A stretch of 64,000 nucleotides of DNA. It comes from Jatrophihabitans sp. (lineage in GTDB: Bacteria; Actinomycetota; Actinomycetes; Mycobacteriales; Jatrophihabitantaceae). Below are positions 34,017 through 42,796 of the stretch, in pieces. The stretch spans positions 233,238-297,237 of the forward strand of contig DASWNX010000030.1 in NCBI GenBank assembly GCA_036399055.1. The letters are read 5' to 3'. Under the pieces are notes generated by a model that ran no database searches, was not told the origin of the DNA, and saw only the letters and a program-made list of their open reading frames with translations. Position 1 is the stretch's first letter, and the number at the start of each line of letters is the position of its first letter. Made by a program: the position numbers and the translations under genes.

Positions 34017-35174
34017 TCAGCGAGCGGCCACCGACAGCCCGAGCGGGCGTCCCACCAAACTGAGCTGCCGGCCGGCCAGGGTGTCGGCGATCATGCCGAA
34101 AGCCCGACTCGACGCCGAGTCCGGCTGCGAGAGCACGATCGGAGTGCCGTCATCGCCACCCTCGCGGATGGCCACCTCGATCGGCACCTGGCCAAGCAGG
34201 CCGACTTTGGTGCCGGTCGACTCGGTCAGCGAATCGGCGACGGCCTGGCCGCCGCCGGCGCCGAACAGCTCCAGCCGGCTGCCGTCGGGCAGGTCCAGCC
34301 AGCTCATGTTCTCCACCACGCCGACGATCTGCTGGTGGGTCTGCAGGGCGATCGAGCCGGCCCGCTCGGCCACCTCCCGGGCGGCCAGCTGCGGAGTGGT
34401 GACCACCAGCAGCTCGGCGGAGGGCACCAGCTGAGCCAGCGAGATCGCGATGTCACCGGTCCCGGGCGGCAGGTCCATCAGCAGCACGTCCAGCTCGCCC
34501 CAGTACACGTCGGCCAGGAACTGCTGCAGGGCCCGGTGCAGCATCGGCCCGCGCCACACCACCGCGGTGTTGCCAGGGGTGAACATGCCGATCGAGATCA
34601 CCTTCACCCCGTGCGCCTGCGGCGGCATGATCATCTTCTCGACCTGGGTCGGCTTGCCCGTCACGCCCAGCATCCGGGGCACCGAGAAGCCGTAGATGTC
34701 GGCGTCGAGCACGCCCACCCGGAGGCCTCGTTGGGTCAGCGCCACCGCCAGGTTCACCGTGACAGAGCTCTTGCCGACCCCGCCCTTGCCCGAGGCGACG
34801 GCGTACACCCGGGTGCGCGAGCCGGGCTGGGCGAACGGGATCTCGTTCACCGGGTTGTCGCCGCGCAGCTTGGTGCGCAGGTCGGTGCGCTGCGCGTCGT
34901 TCATGACGCCCAGCTCCACGGCCACCGAGGACACCCCGGGCACCGCCGACACCGCGGCGGTGACATCGGTCGTGAGCTTCTCGCGCATCGGGCAGCCGGC
35001 GACCGTCAGCAGCACCCGGACGCTGGTCGAGCCGTCCGCGGCGACGCTGACCCGCTCCACCATGCCCAGCTCGGTGATCGGCTTGTGGATCTCGGGATCC
35101 TCCACGCCGGCCAGCGCCGCTGTGATCGCCGCTTGCAAGGTGCTCGGGTCCGGCCCTACCTCATTAATAGACAC
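34017..35174 (-). CDS. mrp: Mrp/NBP35-family iron-sulfur cluster carrier ATPase
   Basis: 385 residues, GTG start. N-terminal DUF59/MIP18-like domain (LAGVEDPEIHKPITELGMVE, VRVLLTVAGCPMREKL). P-loop GKGGVGKSSVTVNLA with the deviant Walker A of the MinD/Mrp group, DADIYGFSVPRMLG, then DVLLMDLPPGTGD. The C-x-x-C pair of many Mrp proteins is not evident in the C-terminal half, as in other actinobacterial members. Probably binds and transfers Fe-S clusters. Convergent with tatB, divergent from marR. Confidence 0.93.
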   Translation of the reverse strand: MSINEVGPDPSTLQAAITAALAGVEDPEIHKPITELGMVERVSVAADGSTSVRVLLTVAGCPMREKLTTDVTAAVSAVPGVSSVAVELGVMNDAQRTDLRTKLRGDNPVNEIPFAQPGSRTRVYAVASGKGGVGKSSVTVNLAVALTQRGLRVGVLDADIYGFSVPRMLGVTGKPTQVEKMIMPPQAHGVKVISIGMFTPGNTAVVWRGPMLHRALQQFLADVYWGELDVLLMDLPPGTGDIAISLAQLVPSAELLVVTTPQLAAREVAERAGSIALQTHQQIVGVVENMSWLDLPDGSRLELFGAGGGQAVADSLTESTGTKVGLLGQVPIEVAIREGGDDGTPIVLSQPDSASSRAFGMIADTLAGRQLSLVGRPLGLSVAAR

Positions 35175-35222
35175 ACCAAAGATCCTACGGCGGTGCTCGG
35201 CGTCACTACGATGTGTGTGGTG

Positions 35223-35726
35223 ATGTCCGCTTCCGATGACGGCGCCGAGGCGCCGGTGACCGCTCCCGCGCCGCCGCGCGCAGACGACTGGCGGTTGGCG
35301 GCGTGGCGCAGTCTCCTACGGACCCACAACCACCTGTGGCGCGAGCTCGAGCATCAGCTGCACGTCCACGGCAAGATCGCAATGGGCAGTTATGACGTGC
35401 TGCTCCAGCTTGCCGAGGCCCCTGGCAACAGGTTGCGGATGTCGGAGCTGGCCGAGGCGGTGCTGCTCTCGCGCAGCGGCCTGACCCGGTTGGTCGACCG
35501 GCTGCAGAAAGAAGGCCTGGTGCAGCGCCAGCCCGATCCCGAGGACGCCCGGGGCATGTACACGGTGCTGACCGGCAAGGGCCGCGACGCGCTGCGCGAC
35601 GCGTCGAAGGTGCATCTGGCCGGGGTGGCGGAGCTGGTGCTGGATCGGCTGTCCGACCTCGAGCTGCGGCAGCTGCACGCCCTCATGGTCAAGCTCGACC
35701 CGATGCCCTCCAGGAGCGGACGCTAG
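35223..35726 (+). CDS. MarR-family transcriptional regulator
   Basis: 167 residues from ATG 35223. A cluster of in-frame starts (ATG 35211, GTG 35217, GTG 35220, ATG 35223) makes the exact start uncertain. Winged helix: RMSELAEAVLLSRSGLTRLV, then DRLQKEGLVQRQPDPEDARG (recognition helix and wing), flanked by dimerisation helices. Divergent from mrp with a gap of only about 48 bp, so it may regulate itself and mrp. Ligand unknown. Confidence 0.9.
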   Translation: MSASDDGAEAPVTAPAPPRADDWRLAAWRSLLRTHNHLWRELEHQLHVHGKIAMGSYDVLLQLAEAPGNRLRMSELAEAVLLSRSGLTRLVDRLQKEGLVQRQPDPEDARGMYTVLTGKGRDALRDASKVHLAGVAELVLDRLSDLELRQLHALMVKLDPMPSRSGR

Positions 35727-35752
35727 CTCGTGGCCGCGCCTGCCGGGCCGGC

Positions 35753-36232
35753 TCAGCCGTCCCGGTCCTCAGCCAGGCCGCGTTCGAGCCGGGTCAGCTC
35801 TGAGCGCAGGTAGTCGCGGGTGGCCACGTCGCCGAGCGCGATCCGGATCGCGGCGATCTCGCGCGCGAGGTACTCGGCGTCGGCGATCGCGCGCTGGTCG
35901 CGCCTGCGGTCGGCGTCGGCCTGAATCCGGTCCCGGTCAGCCTGCCGGTTCTGGGCCAGCAGGATCAGCGGCGCGGCGTAGGCGGCCTGGGTGGAGAAGG
36001 CCAGGTTCAGCAGGATGAAGGGGTACGGGTCGAACTTCCAGACCCCCATCGCGAGGACGTTGAAGATGATCCAGCAGATCACCAGGAACGTCTGGATGGC
36101 GAGGTAGCGGGCGGTGCCGAAGAACCGGGCGATGCCTTCGGCCGCCGTGCCCACCGCGTCGGCGCTGAACTTGGGCGCGCGCAGGCCGCGAGGTGTCTTC
36201 GGCTGATCCAGCCGGCGACGAGGCTCGGTCAC
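35753..36232 (-). CDS. DUF1003 membrane protein
   Basis: 159 residues, GTG start. Two adjacent membrane helices (YLAIQTFLVICWIIFNVLAM and a second, YPFILLNLAFSTQAAYAAPL), then LILLAQNRQADRDRIQADAD and a charged helix. This is the DUF1003 (former cyclic-nucleotide-associated) family, found beside the MgtE-N/CBS protein in mycobacteria. Function unknown; possible role with the neighbouring magnesium-related protein. Confidence 0.92.
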   Translation of the reverse strand: MTEPRRRLDQPKTPRGLRAPKFSADAVGTAAEGIARFFGTARYLAIQTFLVICWIIFNVLAMGVWKFDPYPFILLNLAFSTQAAYAAPLILLAQNRQADRDRIQADADRRRDQRAIADAEYLAREIAAIRIALGDVATRDYLRSELTRLERGLAEDRDG

Positions 36233-36308
36233 CGGGACTCGCGCCGACGCTGGCGGCGACTCTCACCCGGCAGCGAGCCGCCCTGGGCGTGAGCGCTCAC
36301 GCTGGCGC

Positions 36309-37589
36309 TCACTCAGCCCTCCGGCGGGTGACGGCCGCGTCAGCGGGCAGCTCGTCGCGATCACGCCAGTCCTCGGGCAGCAGGTGGTCGATCACGTCGT
36401 CGACGCTGACCGCGCCCAGCAGCCGGTCGTTCTCATCGACCACCGGCACCGCGACCAGGTTGTAGGTCGCCAGGTGCCGGGTCACCTCCTGCAGCGTGGA
36501 CTCCGGCGTCAGCGGGTCGATGACGTCATCGAGCATTCCCGACACCAGCGAGGACGGCGGCTCGCGCAGCAGCCGCTGAAAATGCGCCACACCGAGGAAG
36601 CGGCCGGTCGGGGTGGCCTGGGGCGGGCGGACCACATACACCTGGGCTGCCAGCGCCGGCGAGAGATCGGGATTGCGCAACCTGGCCAGCGCCTCGGCGA
36701 CGGTGGCGTCGGGCAGCAGCACCACCGGCTCCGAGGTCATCATGCCGCCGGCGGTGTACTCGCCGTAGGTCATCAACCGGCGGACCGGAGCGGCCTCTTC
36801 CGGCTCCATGATCTCCAGCAGGCGTTCCTGCTCGTCGGTGGGCAACTCGCGCAGCAGGTCGGCGGCGTCGTCGTCGTTCATCTTCTCCAGGACGTCGGCG
36901 GCGCGCTCGTCGCTCAGCCCGCTGATGATGTTGATCTGGTCCTCTTCGGGCAGCTCCTCCATCACGTCGGCCAGCCGCTCGTCATTGAGGGCTTCGGCCA
37001 CTTCCTGTTGCCGCTTGTCCGGCATGCCCTGCAGCTGGGCGGCCAGGTCGGCCGGTCGCAGCCCGGCCAGCACCGCCAGCAGCGAGTCCGCGCCCTGGCC
37101 CTTCTCGGTCGCCGACAGCCCGTCCACGTCGTTCCAGTCGATCTGCTGCAGCACCGCTCGGCGCCGTCCGAGCTTGCTGGTGACCGAGCGGACCGCCAGC
37201 CTGGTGATCACCCAGTCCTTGGGGCGGTTCTGCTCCATGGCCGCGTCGACCACCACCATCCGGGCGCCGTCCTCGATCCGCACGACGGTCCGGTCCAGCA
37301 CCTCGCCCAGCACCAGCAGCTCGTTCGGCCGCTGCTCGAAGCGCTTGATGTTGACGCTGCCGGTGGTCAGCACCACCGCCTCCGGCTCGATCCTGGTGAC
37401 CCGGCCCATCGGCACGAAGATCCGGCGCCGGTGCTGCACCTCGACCACCAGGCCGAGGATGCGCGGCGGCTGACGCCCGACCCGCAGGGTCGCCACCGCG
37501 TCGCGGACCCGGCCGAGCTGGTCGCCGTTGGGGTCATAGACCCCCAGGCCGGCCAGCCTGGCCACGAAGACGCGGGTCGCGGTGCTCAC
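36309..37589 (-). CDS. MgtE N-domain and CBS-domain protein without a channel
   Basis: 426 residues; GTG at 37589 chosen because it yields MSTATRVFVARLAGLGVYDP, the conserved start, while the upstream extension is not. Residues 1-190 have PRC-barrel-like segments (DPNGDQLGRVRDAVATL, VTRIEPEAVVLTTGSVNIKR). Residues 200-300 are the MgtE intracellular repeat region (NDERLADVMEELPEEDQINI, SDERAADVLEKMNDDDAADL). Two CBS domains follow (to PVVDENDRLLGAVSVDDVID). No membrane helices, so it is not a transporter itself but a possible Mg-sensing regulator. Matches Rv1232c. Confidence 0.9.
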   Translation of the reverse strand: MSTATRVFVARLAGLGVYDPNGDQLGRVRDAVATLRVGRQPPRILGLVVEVQHRRRIFVPMGRVTRIEPEAVVLTTGSVNIKRFEQRPNELLVLGEVLDRTVVRIEDGARMVVVDAAMEQNRPKDWVITRLAVRSVTSKLGRRRAVLQQIDWNDVDGLSATEKGQGADSLLAVLAGLRPADLAAQLQGMPDKRQQEVAEALNDERLADVMEELPEEDQINIISGLSDERAADVLEKMNDDDAADLLRELPTDEQERLLEIMEPEEAAPVRRLMTYGEYTAGGMMTSEPVVLLPDATVAEALARLRNPDLSPALAAQVYVVRPPQATPTGRFLGVAHFQRLLREPPSSLVSGMLDDVIDPLTPESTLQEVTRHLATYNLVAVPVVDENDRLLGAVSVDDVIDHLLPEDWRDRDELPADAAVTRRRAE

Positions 37590-37645
37590 GCGGCAAAGCT
37601 TAGTGGCCAGCAGGCCGCCATATCCCTCACTGACAGGATGGTCGG

Positions 37646-38572
37646 GTGTCGCGAATCGAGCAGTCTTCGGAGTCGCTGACACTGCCGCCGGCCCGCGACG
37701 CCGGGCTGCTGGCGATAGCGCTGGCGGGGGTGTCGGCATCCGGGCCGATCATGGCCGCCACCGCGGCGCCCGCGCTGGCCATCGCGTTCTGGCGCAACGC
37801 CCTCGGCGCCGGCAGCACCGGCGCCTACCTCGCCGTGGCGCACCGGGCCGAGTTCGCCGCCCTGGGCCGGCGGGGCTGGGCCGAGGCCTCGCTCGCCGGG
37901 GTGTTCCTGGCGCTGCACTTCGGCGCCTGGGTGCCGTCGGTGAAGTTGACCTCGGTCGCCTCGGCCACCGCCCTGGGCGCCACCCAGGCGGTGTTCACCG
38001 GGCTGATAGCCGCGATGGCCGGCCGCCGGCTGCCCCGGATCGCCTGGCTGGGCATGGCACTGGCGATTGCCGGCACCGCCCTGATCGCCGGAGCGGACTT
38101 CGGGGTCTCAGCGCGGGCGCTGGCCGGCGACGGGCTGGCGTTGCTGGGCGGGGTCTTCGCGGCCGCCTACGTCACGACCGGCGCCAGCGCCCGCCGGCAG
38201 ATGTCGACCGTGGCCTACACCACCATCTGCTACAGCGTGTGCGCGCTGGTCCTGCTGGGGGTCTGCCTCGCGGCCCGCCAGCCGCTCAGTGGCTACTCGG
38301 GCGAGGCCTGGCTGCTGATCCTGGCCGTGACCGGTTGCGCCCAACTGCTCGGGCACAGCCTGTTCAACGTGGTGCTGCGCTCGGTCAGCGCCACGTTCGT
38401 CAGCCTGAGCATCCTGATCGAGGTTCCCGGAGCGGCGCTGATCGCCGGGCTCTGGCTGGGCCAGTGGCCGCCGCTCAGCGCGATCCCCGGGCTGGTGCTG
38501 TTGCTGGCCGGCTTGGTCGTGGTGGTGCGGGCTCGTGATCGCCTCTCCGAGCCTGTGCCCGACCTGGACTGA
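37646..38572 (+). CDS. EamA/DMT-superfamily transporter
   Basis: 308 residues, GTG start, about ten membrane helices in two EamA repeats (AIAFWRNALGAGSTGAYLAV; SVSATFVSLSILIEVPGAAL). Drug/metabolite transporter of unknown substrate, possibly an exporter of amino acids. Divergent from the MgtE-N/CBS gene with a 56-bp gap. Confidence 0.9.
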   Translation: MSRIEQSSESLTLPPARDAGLLAIALAGVSASGPIMAATAAPALAIAFWRNALGAGSTGAYLAVAHRAEFAALGRRGWAEASLAGVFLALHFGAWVPSVKLTSVASATALGATQAVFTGLIAAMAGRRLPRIAWLGMALAIAGTALIAGADFGVSARALAGDGLALLGGVFAAAYVTTGASARRQMSTVAYTTICYSVCALVLLGVCLAARQPLSGYSGEAWLLILAVTGCAQLLGHSLFNVVLRSVSATFVSLSILIEVPGAALIAGLWLGQWPPLSAIPGLVLLLAGLVVVVRARDRLSEPVPDLD

Positions 38573-38591
38573 AGCCGGCGCGAGGCCTGGC

Positions 38592-38843
38592 CTAGCAGTA
38601 TCTGCGGAAGCCCTTGGCGTACTGAGTGCGGTAACCCCACTCGATGTACCCGCACACCTCCGAGCCGTATTCACCGACCCGGACGGTGTAGGTGGCGTCG
38701 GAGTAAAACTCCATCAGCATGTCGCAGTGATCCGGTTCGCAGATCGGATAAGCCGCACCCGCCGAGGTGGCCGGCCCCATCAGAGTGCTGAGGGCGAGGA
38801 CGGTTGTCGCGAGCGCGATCCGGGGACGGGCGCCAAGCTTCAT
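38592..38843 (-). CDS. Small secreted cysteine-containing protein (DUF6289-like)
   Basis: 83 residues. Signal peptide MKLGARPRIALATTVLALST followed by a cleavage site near SAGA-AYP. The mature ~50 residues have four cysteines (PICEPDHC, EVCGY and the terminal RRYC), likely two disulfides, and the core EFYSDATYTVRVGEYGSEVC, which resembles the DUF6289 family (from memory). Its ribosome binding site AAGGAG is strong. The upstream region 38860-38915 is strikingly AT-rich, a likely strong promoter. Function unknown. Confidence 0.8.
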   Translation of the reverse strand: MKLGARPRIALATTVLALSTLMGPATSAGAAYPICEPDHCDMLMEFYSDATYTVRVGEYGSEVCGYIEWGYRTQYAKGFRRYC

Positions 38844-39006
38844 GGTGGCTCCTTATAGGAGTAAAAGTATGATTCGTCATTAATATACAAATAATGCGAT
38901 AACTAAGCGATATCCAGCGGATGTCTGTTGCGAGACTCCACAAGGGGTGTGACACCGCGAACATCGCCCGGCACGGTCGCCGCCGCCGGTGGCATTCTCA
39001 GCAGCT

Positions 39007-39996
39007 ATGACCGCTTCCGACTCGCCGCCTGCCACTCAGCCTCAACCGCTGCGCCCGCGCCGGTCCTGCCTGGCAGTGCCCGGTTCCAACCCGCGCTTCC
39101 TGGAGAAGGCCAAGGGCCTGCCGGCCGACCAGGTCTTCCTCGACCTCGAGGACGCCTGCGCGCCGCTGGCCAAGCCCGGCGCCCGCAAGAACATCGTGGC
39201 GGCCCTGAACGAGGGCGGCTGGGGCGACAAGCTGCGGGTGGTGCGGGTCAACGACCTGACCACCCACTGGACCTACCGCGACGTGATCGAGGTGGTCGAG
39301 GGCGCCGGCGCCAACCTGGACGCGATCATGCTGCCCAAGGTGCAGAGCGCGGCCCAGGTGCAGTGGCTCGATGTGATGCTGACCCAGATCGAGAAGACCG
39401 TCGGCCTGCCGGTCGGCCGGATCGGCATCGAGGCCCAGCTGGAGAACGCCCGCGGCCTGCTGGCCATCGATGAGATCGCCCAGGCCTCGCCGCGGATTCA
39501 GACGCTGATCTTCGGACCGGCCGATTTCATGGCCTCGATCAACATGCGCTCACTGGTGGTCGGAGAGCAGCCGCCCGGCTACGACGTGGGCGACGCCTAC
39601 CACCACATCCTGATGTCGATCCTGATGGCGGCCCGGGCCCATGACCTGCAGGCCATCGACGGCCCGTACCTGCAGATCCGCGATGTCGAGGGGTTCCGGC
39701 GGGTGGCAGGACGCTCGGCCGCCCTCGGCTTCGACGGCAAGTGGGTGCTGCACCCGGGTCAGATCGACGCCGCCAACGAGATCTTCGCGCCCAGCCAGGA
39801 CGACTACGACCACGCCGAGCTGATCCTGGACGCCTACGACTACTACACCTCCGAAGCCGGGGGCCTGAAGGGCTCGGCCATGATCGGGGACGAGATGATC
39901 GATGAGGCCTCGCGCAAGATGGCCCTGGTGATCGCGGCCAAGGGCCGGGCCGCCGGGATGTCGCGGACCTCGGCCTTCACCCCGCCGCAGAGCTGA
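39007..39996 (+). CDS. HpcH/HpaI aldolase family CoA-ester lyase (CitE-like)
   Basis: 329 residues from ATG 39007 (an ATG six codons upstream is less likely). TIM-barrel CitE/malyl-CoA lyase family: RRSCLAVPGSNPRFLEKAKG, VFLDLEDACAPLAKPGARKN (metal-binding and substrate Glu/Asp), IMLPKVQSAAQVQWLD, IGIEAQLENARGL, FGPADFMASIN and GKWVLHPGQIDAANEIF. Cleaves a beta-hydroxyacyl-CoA such as malyl-, citramalyl- or hydroxymethylglutaryl-CoA. It is followed 58 bp later by an acyl-CoA dehydrogenase, resembling the mycobacterial Rv2498c-fadE19 branched-chain amino acid set, but the MaoC and carboxylase genes of that set are absent. Confidence 0.9.
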   Translation: MTASDSPPATQPQPLRPRRSCLAVPGSNPRFLEKAKGLPADQVFLDLEDACAPLAKPGARKNIVAALNEGGWGDKLRVVRVNDLTTHWTYRDVIEVVEGAGANLDAIMLPKVQSAAQVQWLDVMLTQIEKTVGLPVGRIGIEAQLENARGLLAIDEIAQASPRIQTLIFGPADFMASINMRSLVVGEQPPGYDVGDAYHHILMSILMAARAHDLQAIDGPYLQIRDVEGFRRVAGRSAALGFDGKWVLHPGQIDAANEIFAPSQDDYDHAELILDAYDYYTSEAGGLKGSAMIGDEMIDEASRKMALVIAAKGRAAGMSRTSAFTPPQS

Positions 39997-40054
39997 GCCA
40001 CCCGAAGCAGTTCCGCCCGCTGGACCCGTGCTTGTCGTCGAAAGAGGTATCGCC

Positions 40055-41263
40055 ATGGCTCGTCTTGCTCAGACCGCCGGTCTCAGCGACCTCCAGAAGG
40101 AGATCCTGTCGACCGTCCGCGGCTTCGTCGACAAGGAGATCCTGCCCAACGTCCACGACCTCGAGCACGCCGACGAGTACCCCGAGCAGATCGTCAAGGG
40201 AATGGCTGAGATGGGGCTGTTCGGGCTGACGATCCCCGAGGAGTACGGCGGCCTGGGCGAGTCGCTGCTCACCTACGCCCTGGTCGTGGAGCAGATCGCC
40301 CGCGGCTGGATGAGTGTCTCGGGCGTCATCAACACCCACTTCATCGTGGCCTACATGCTGATGCGGCACGGCACCGACGAGCAGAAGCAGCGGCTGCTGC
40401 CCAAGATGGCCGCCGGCGAGGTGCGCGGCGCGTTCTCGATGTCCGAGCCGGACGTCGGGTCCGACGTGGCCGCCATCAAGTCCCGGGCCACTGCCGAGGG
40501 GGACGGCTTCCGCCTGAACGGGCAGAAGATGTGGCTGACCAACGGCGCCCGGTCCAGGGTGGTGGCGACGCTGGTCAAGGACGACGTCTCGGCGGGGGAC
40601 CCGGAGAGCTCGGTCTACCGCAACATGACCACCTTCCTCATCGAGAAGGAGCCGGGCTTCGGTGAGACCCGGCCTGGCCTGCGGATCCCCGGCAAGCTGG
40701 AGAAGATGGGCTACAAGGGCGTCGAGACCACCGAGATGATCATGGACAACGTCGCGGTGGCCGCCGAGGACGTGCTGGGCGGGCCGGACAAGCGGGGCCA
40801 GGGCTTCTACCAGATGATGGACGGCGTCGAGGTCGGCCGGGTCAACGTCGCCGCCCGGGCCTGCGGCATCTCGATCCGGGCCTTCGAGCTGGCCATCGAC
40901 TACGCCCAGCAGCGCAAGAGCTTCGGCAAGAAGATCGCCGAGCACCAGGCGATCGCCTTCAAGCTGGCCGAGATGGGCACCAAGGTCGAGGCCGCCCACC
41001 TGCTGATGGTCAACGCGGCCAGGCTGAAGGACGCCGGCCAGCGCAACGACGTCGAGGCCGGTATGGCCAAGCTGCTGGCGAGCGAGTACTGCGCCGAGGT
41101 GACCCAGGAGTCCTTCCGGATCCACGGCGGCTACGGCTACTCCAAGGAGTACGAGATCGAGCGGCTGATGCGCGAGGCGCCGTTCCTGTTGATCGGCGAG
41201 GGCACCTCAGAGATCCAGAAGACCATCATCAGCCGCGGCCTGCTCAAGGAGTACCGGGCCTGA
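40055..41263 (+). CDS. Acyl-CoA dehydrogenase
   Basis: 402 residues; ATG 40055 preceded by AAAGAGG at 40041-40047. Motifs: IPEEYGGLGESLLTYALVVE, FSMSEPDVGSDVAAIKS, KMWLTNGARSRVV, catalytic-loop region IHGGYGYSKEYEIERLMREA and IGEGTSEIQKTII. FAD-dependent; probably acts on a short branched-chain acyl-CoA, given the CitE-like lyase upstream (inference). An unusual ~20-residue stretch VKDDVSAGDPESSVYRNMTT is inserted in the beta-domain. Confidence 0.93.
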   Translation: MARLAQTAGLSDLQKEILSTVRGFVDKEILPNVHDLEHADEYPEQIVKGMAEMGLFGLTIPEEYGGLGESLLTYALVVEQIARGWMSVSGVINTHFIVAYMLMRHGTDEQKQRLLPKMAAGEVRGAFSMSEPDVGSDVAAIKSRATAEGDGFRLNGQKMWLTNGARSRVVATLVKDDVSAGDPESSVYRNMTTFLIEKEPGFGETRPGLRIPGKLEKMGYKGVETTEMIMDNVAVAAEDVLGGPDKRGQGFYQMMDGVEVGRVNVAARACGISIRAFELAIDYAQQRKSFGKKIAEHQAIAFKLAEMGTKVEAAHLLMVNAARLKDAGQRNDVEAGMAKLLASEYCAEVTQESFRIHGGYGYSKEYEIERLMREAPFLLIGEGTSEIQKTIISRGLLKEYRA

Positions 41264-41318
41264 GCTGGCCCGCCGGCCCGGGTTGGCATTGTGCCCGGGT
41301 TGGCATTGTGCCCAGGTC

Positions 41319-41383
41319 GGCATTGTGCGGCCTGAATCCGCGGTTCAAGCACTCACGAGCGCGGATTCGGGCCGCACAATGCC
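41319..41383. terminator. 24-bp inverted repeat between convergent genes
   Basis: The 24-nt arm at 41319-41342 (GGCATTGTGC... ending ATCCGCG) pairs with the arm at 41360-41383 with one mismatch; the loop is 17 nt. The right arm is inside the last codons of the MFS gene. Two further copies of TTGGCATTGTGCCC occur just upstream (41283 and 41300). Probably a shared terminator, but the stem is unusually long. Confidence 0.65.
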
Positions 41384-42564
41384 TCCGAGGCGGCGGCAGC
41401 GGAGAGGCGGGCCGTCATCCGGACCGCGATCACGCCCAGCACGCCCGCCAGCGCGGCGAAGCTCGGCAGCACCCAGAGCGCCACATGCACCGAGGTGGCG
41501 TGGGCCAGCGGACCCAGCGAGGCCGGTCCGAGCAAGAAGCCGAGGTAGCTGAAGCTGGACACCAGCGCCAGCTTCGGCCCGGCCGCTCCCGGCCCGTCGG
41601 CGGCGGTGGAGAAGATCACCGGGACCATCACCGACAGGCCCAGCCCCAGGCAGGCGAAGCCGATGGACGAGCCGATCAGGGTGTCGCTGATCAGGCCGGC
41701 GCTCATGCCCGCCGCGCCGATGCCGGCCAGCAGGCTGAGGCTCCTGGACCGGCCCAGCGCCAGCACCAGCCGGTCCCCGGTCAGCCGGCCGACGGTCATC
41801 ATCACCGTGAACGCGCCGAAGGCGATGCCGGCCTGGCCCGGCGAGACCTGCAGGTCATCGCGCAGGTACACCGGCGACCAGTCCGCGGCGCTGCCCTCGG
41901 CCAGCAGCGCGCAGACCCCGGCCAGGCCCAGCAGCACCAACCGCCACTGGAAGACCCGCTTGCCGCCCTGGTACTCCTGCGGCGGGTGATCGCCGATGAA
42001 CTGGCGCACGCACCAGCCGGTGACCAGCGCCAGCAGCACCGCCAGCCCCGCCTGCTGGCCGGCCAGCGACAGCCCGATGCCGGCGCCGAGGCTGCCCAGC
42101 ACCGTGCCCAGCACCGTGCCGATGCTCCAGTAGGCGTGGAAGCTGGACATGATCGGGCGCTGGTAGCTGGTCTCGATCTGGACGGCCTGGGAGTTCATCG
42201 CCACGTCCAGTCCGCCGGTGACGACTCCCCAGAGCACCAGCGCCGCGAACAGCTCGGGCAGGTCGCGCGCCAGCCCGGGGCCGCTGATGGCCAGGTAGGT
42301 GGCGAAGGCCAGCACCGCGGTGACCTTGCCGCTGCCGTACCGGGTGGTGGCCCGCCCGATCACCGGCATCGAGATGACCGAGCCGACGGCCGGGCCCAGC
42401 AGCGCCAGGCCCAGGGAGGCGTCGCTCAGGCCCAGCTGGTGCTTGACCTCGGGGATGTGCGGCACCCAGGCGGCGAACAGCAGGCCGTTGAAGGCGAAGA
42501 CCAGCGAGGTGGCTGTCCGAGCCCGGCGGAGCCGGCCGGGCCGCTGTGGAGTCGTCGCGATCAA
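41353..42564 (-). CDS. Major facilitator superfamily transporter
   Basis: 403 residues and about 12 membrane helices: SLVFAFNGLLFAAWVPHIPE, LGLALLGPAVGSVISMPVIG (motif A follows with RATTRYGSGKV) and VCALLAEGSAADWSPVYLRD. It resembles the fucose-permease-like MFS clade. Start: only TTG 42564 (MIATTPQRPGRLRR) is available before an upstream stop, and this TTG lies inside the first unit of a tandem repeat. Substrate unknown. Confidence 0.88.
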   Translation of the reverse strand: MIATTPQRPGRLRRARTATSLVFAFNGLLFAAWVPHIPEVKHQLGLSDASLGLALLGPAVGSVISMPVIGRATTRYGSGKVTAVLAFATYLAISGPGLARDLPELFAALVLWGVVTGGLDVAMNSQAVQIETSYQRPIMSSFHAYWSIGTVLGTVLGSLGAGIGLSLAGQQAGLAVLLALVTGWCVRQFIGDHPPQEYQGGKRVFQWRLVLLGLAGVCALLAEGSAADWSPVYLRDDLQVSPGQAGIAFGAFTVMMTVGRLTGDRLVLALGRSRSLSLLAGIGAAGMSAGLISDTLIGSSIGFACLGLGLSVMVPVIFSTAADGPGAAGPKLALVSSFSYLGFLLGPASLGPLAHATSVHVALWVLPSFAALAGVLGVIAVRMTARLSAAAASEALCGPNPRS

Positions 42565-42651
42565 GGGGTTCAGCCGTTCCGATCAGGTGCTCAGTCGTTG
42601 CGTTCAGGTGCTTAGTCGTCGCGTTCAGGTGCTCAGTCGTCGCGATCAGGG
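42551..42651. repeat. About five 21-bp tandem repeats at an MFS gene start
   Basis: Units such as GTCGTCGCGTTCAGGTGCTCA occur at 42551 (22 bp, diverged), 42573, 42594, 42615 and 42636 (partial). The array overlaps the first codons of the MFS gene and its promoter region. Confidence 0.9.
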
Positions 42652-42796
42652 CAGTGGCAGCGCGGTGGCGCGGCTGCCTCCTTGACGCCACCGCCGGCAA
42701 ACTCTCTACGATCACCGAACGTGGGGTGGCGCGTCCGCTGCAGTCAGACGATCGCCGCCGCAACCTATAAGGCGTAGCGCCAGACAGGAATCCGAC

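Noticed and set aside
36384-37679. 431-codon plus-strand frame opposite the MgtE-N/CBS gene
   Set aside because: His/Gln/Arg-rich antisense of a conserved gene; no motifs and no ribosome binding site.
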